The translations under genes were made by a program, and so were the position numbers. This document shows positions 63,845 through 64,000 of a DNA stretch of 64,000 nucleotides, piece after piece. Origin of the DNA: Pseudoluteimonas sp047602125 (GTDB taxonomy: Bacteria > Pseudomonadota > Gammaproteobacteria > Xanthomonadales > Xanthomonadaceae); contig JASGIB010000001.1 of assembly GCA_047602125.1 (NCBI GenBank), positions 1,922,001 through 1,986,000 on the forward strand. Direction: 5' to 3'. How positions within the stretch are numbered: the first letter of the stretch is position 1; the number at the start of each line of letters is the position of its first letter. Under the pieces are notes generated by a model, which was given only the letters and a program-made list of their open reading frames with translations, searched no databases and was not told where the DNA came from.

Positions 63845-63910
63845 GGGGGGACTCCGATGGCCGTGGTTTTCGGCTGGAACCCAGTCTCCGCGCATGCTGG
63901 CGGCGCCGTG

Positions 63911-63924
63911 TTGACGTGGATCAA
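63911..63924. promoter_or_regulatory. FNR/Anr-type box upstream of ompW
   Basis: TTGACGTGGATCAA matches the FNR consensus TTGAT-N4-ATCAA at nine of ten fixed positions. Its centre lies 73-74 bp before the ompW ATG. If it acts at -41.5, transcription starts near 63876, and GAGACT (63883-63888, minus strand) would be a weak activator-dependent -10. Confidence 0.65.
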
Positions 63925-64000
63925 ATCCGCGGCCGCTGGCTCGCGGGCGCCGCGCGGGTAAAATGCGCCTTCCACGGATTCCAGACCCACGGGAGCGGCT
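63925..64000 (+). promoter_or_regulatory. Possible rightward promoter at the window edge
   Basis: TAAAAT at 63959-63964 is a good -10 for a gene beyond the window; no -35 is convincing. A Shine-Dalgarno-like GGGAGCGG (63990-63997) just before the edge suggests a start codon shortly after position 64000. Confidence 0.35.

Overview
The window is a high-GC chromosomal segment of a gammaproteobacterium, most likely family Xanthomonadaceae (Lysobacteraceae). Four things point there: a 16S-tRNAAla-tRNAIle-23S-5S rRNA operon with Ala before Ile, GTAG-type REP elements, the 6S RNA neighbourhood (zapA-ssrS-fau), and housekeeping proteins of xanthomonad type (PilMNOPQ, MoxR/Bat locus, CydP-CydA-CydB-CydX-YbgE). 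Genus is not decided. Almost all genes are intact, and operons are tightly packed with ATGA, GTGA or TGATG stop/start overlaps. I see no prophage, insertion sequence or CRISPR array.

Layout. 1-5.9 kb: the 3' end of an unknown gene coupled to a PD-(D/E)XK-like protein; a leftward thiE-hemL-HAD-cystathionine gamma-synthase operon; rubredoxin; a SirB1-type protein; a DUF192 lipoprotein. 6.0-11.5 kb: a complete rrn operon with promoter, boxA-like sites, RNase III-type processing stems and terminator. 11.5-18.5 kb: a Y-family polymerase, then a type III restriction-modification system (res, mod) read divergently from a small HTH regulator across a patterned operator region. 18.5-27.7 kb: rpiA, a REP pair, EVE-domain protein, fau, 6S RNA, zapA, a ZapB-like protein, a 1515-residue periplasmic-propeller GGDEF-EAL protein, and the ygfB-like/pepP pair. 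27.7-36.1 kb: an unknown protein, PBP1A, and divergently the pilMNOPQ operon. 36.2-43.0 kb: a MoxR-DUF58-DUF4381-VWA-VWA/TPR-BatD operon. 43.0-49.4 kb: a dicarboxylate-type symporter, DUF1810, transketolase, DUF2946 and a Met-rich TonB-dependent copper receptor. 49.5-52.3 kb: pirin-OsmC-pirin-FMN reductase. 52.3-58.8 kb (leftward): acetyl-CoA hydrolase family, DyP peroxidase, modABC, a small molybdopterin-fold protein and a persulfide-dioxygenase-like metallo-hydrolase. 58.9-63.9 kb (leftward): the cytochrome bd oxidase operon with three small subunits, an S1/P1 nuclease and OmpW with an FNR-type site upstream.

How it fits together. The right end reads as a redox and low-oxygen region: bd oxidase, FNR-box ompW, molybdate uptake, sulfur and peroxide enzymes. 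The middle holds envelope machinery: PBP1A, the type IV pilus base and secretin, and the Bat complex. The most distinctive element is the type III R-M island, whose divergent promoter region carries five evenly phased GAAAG/CTTTC half-sites beside a small HTH gene. This looks like a dedicated control circuit.
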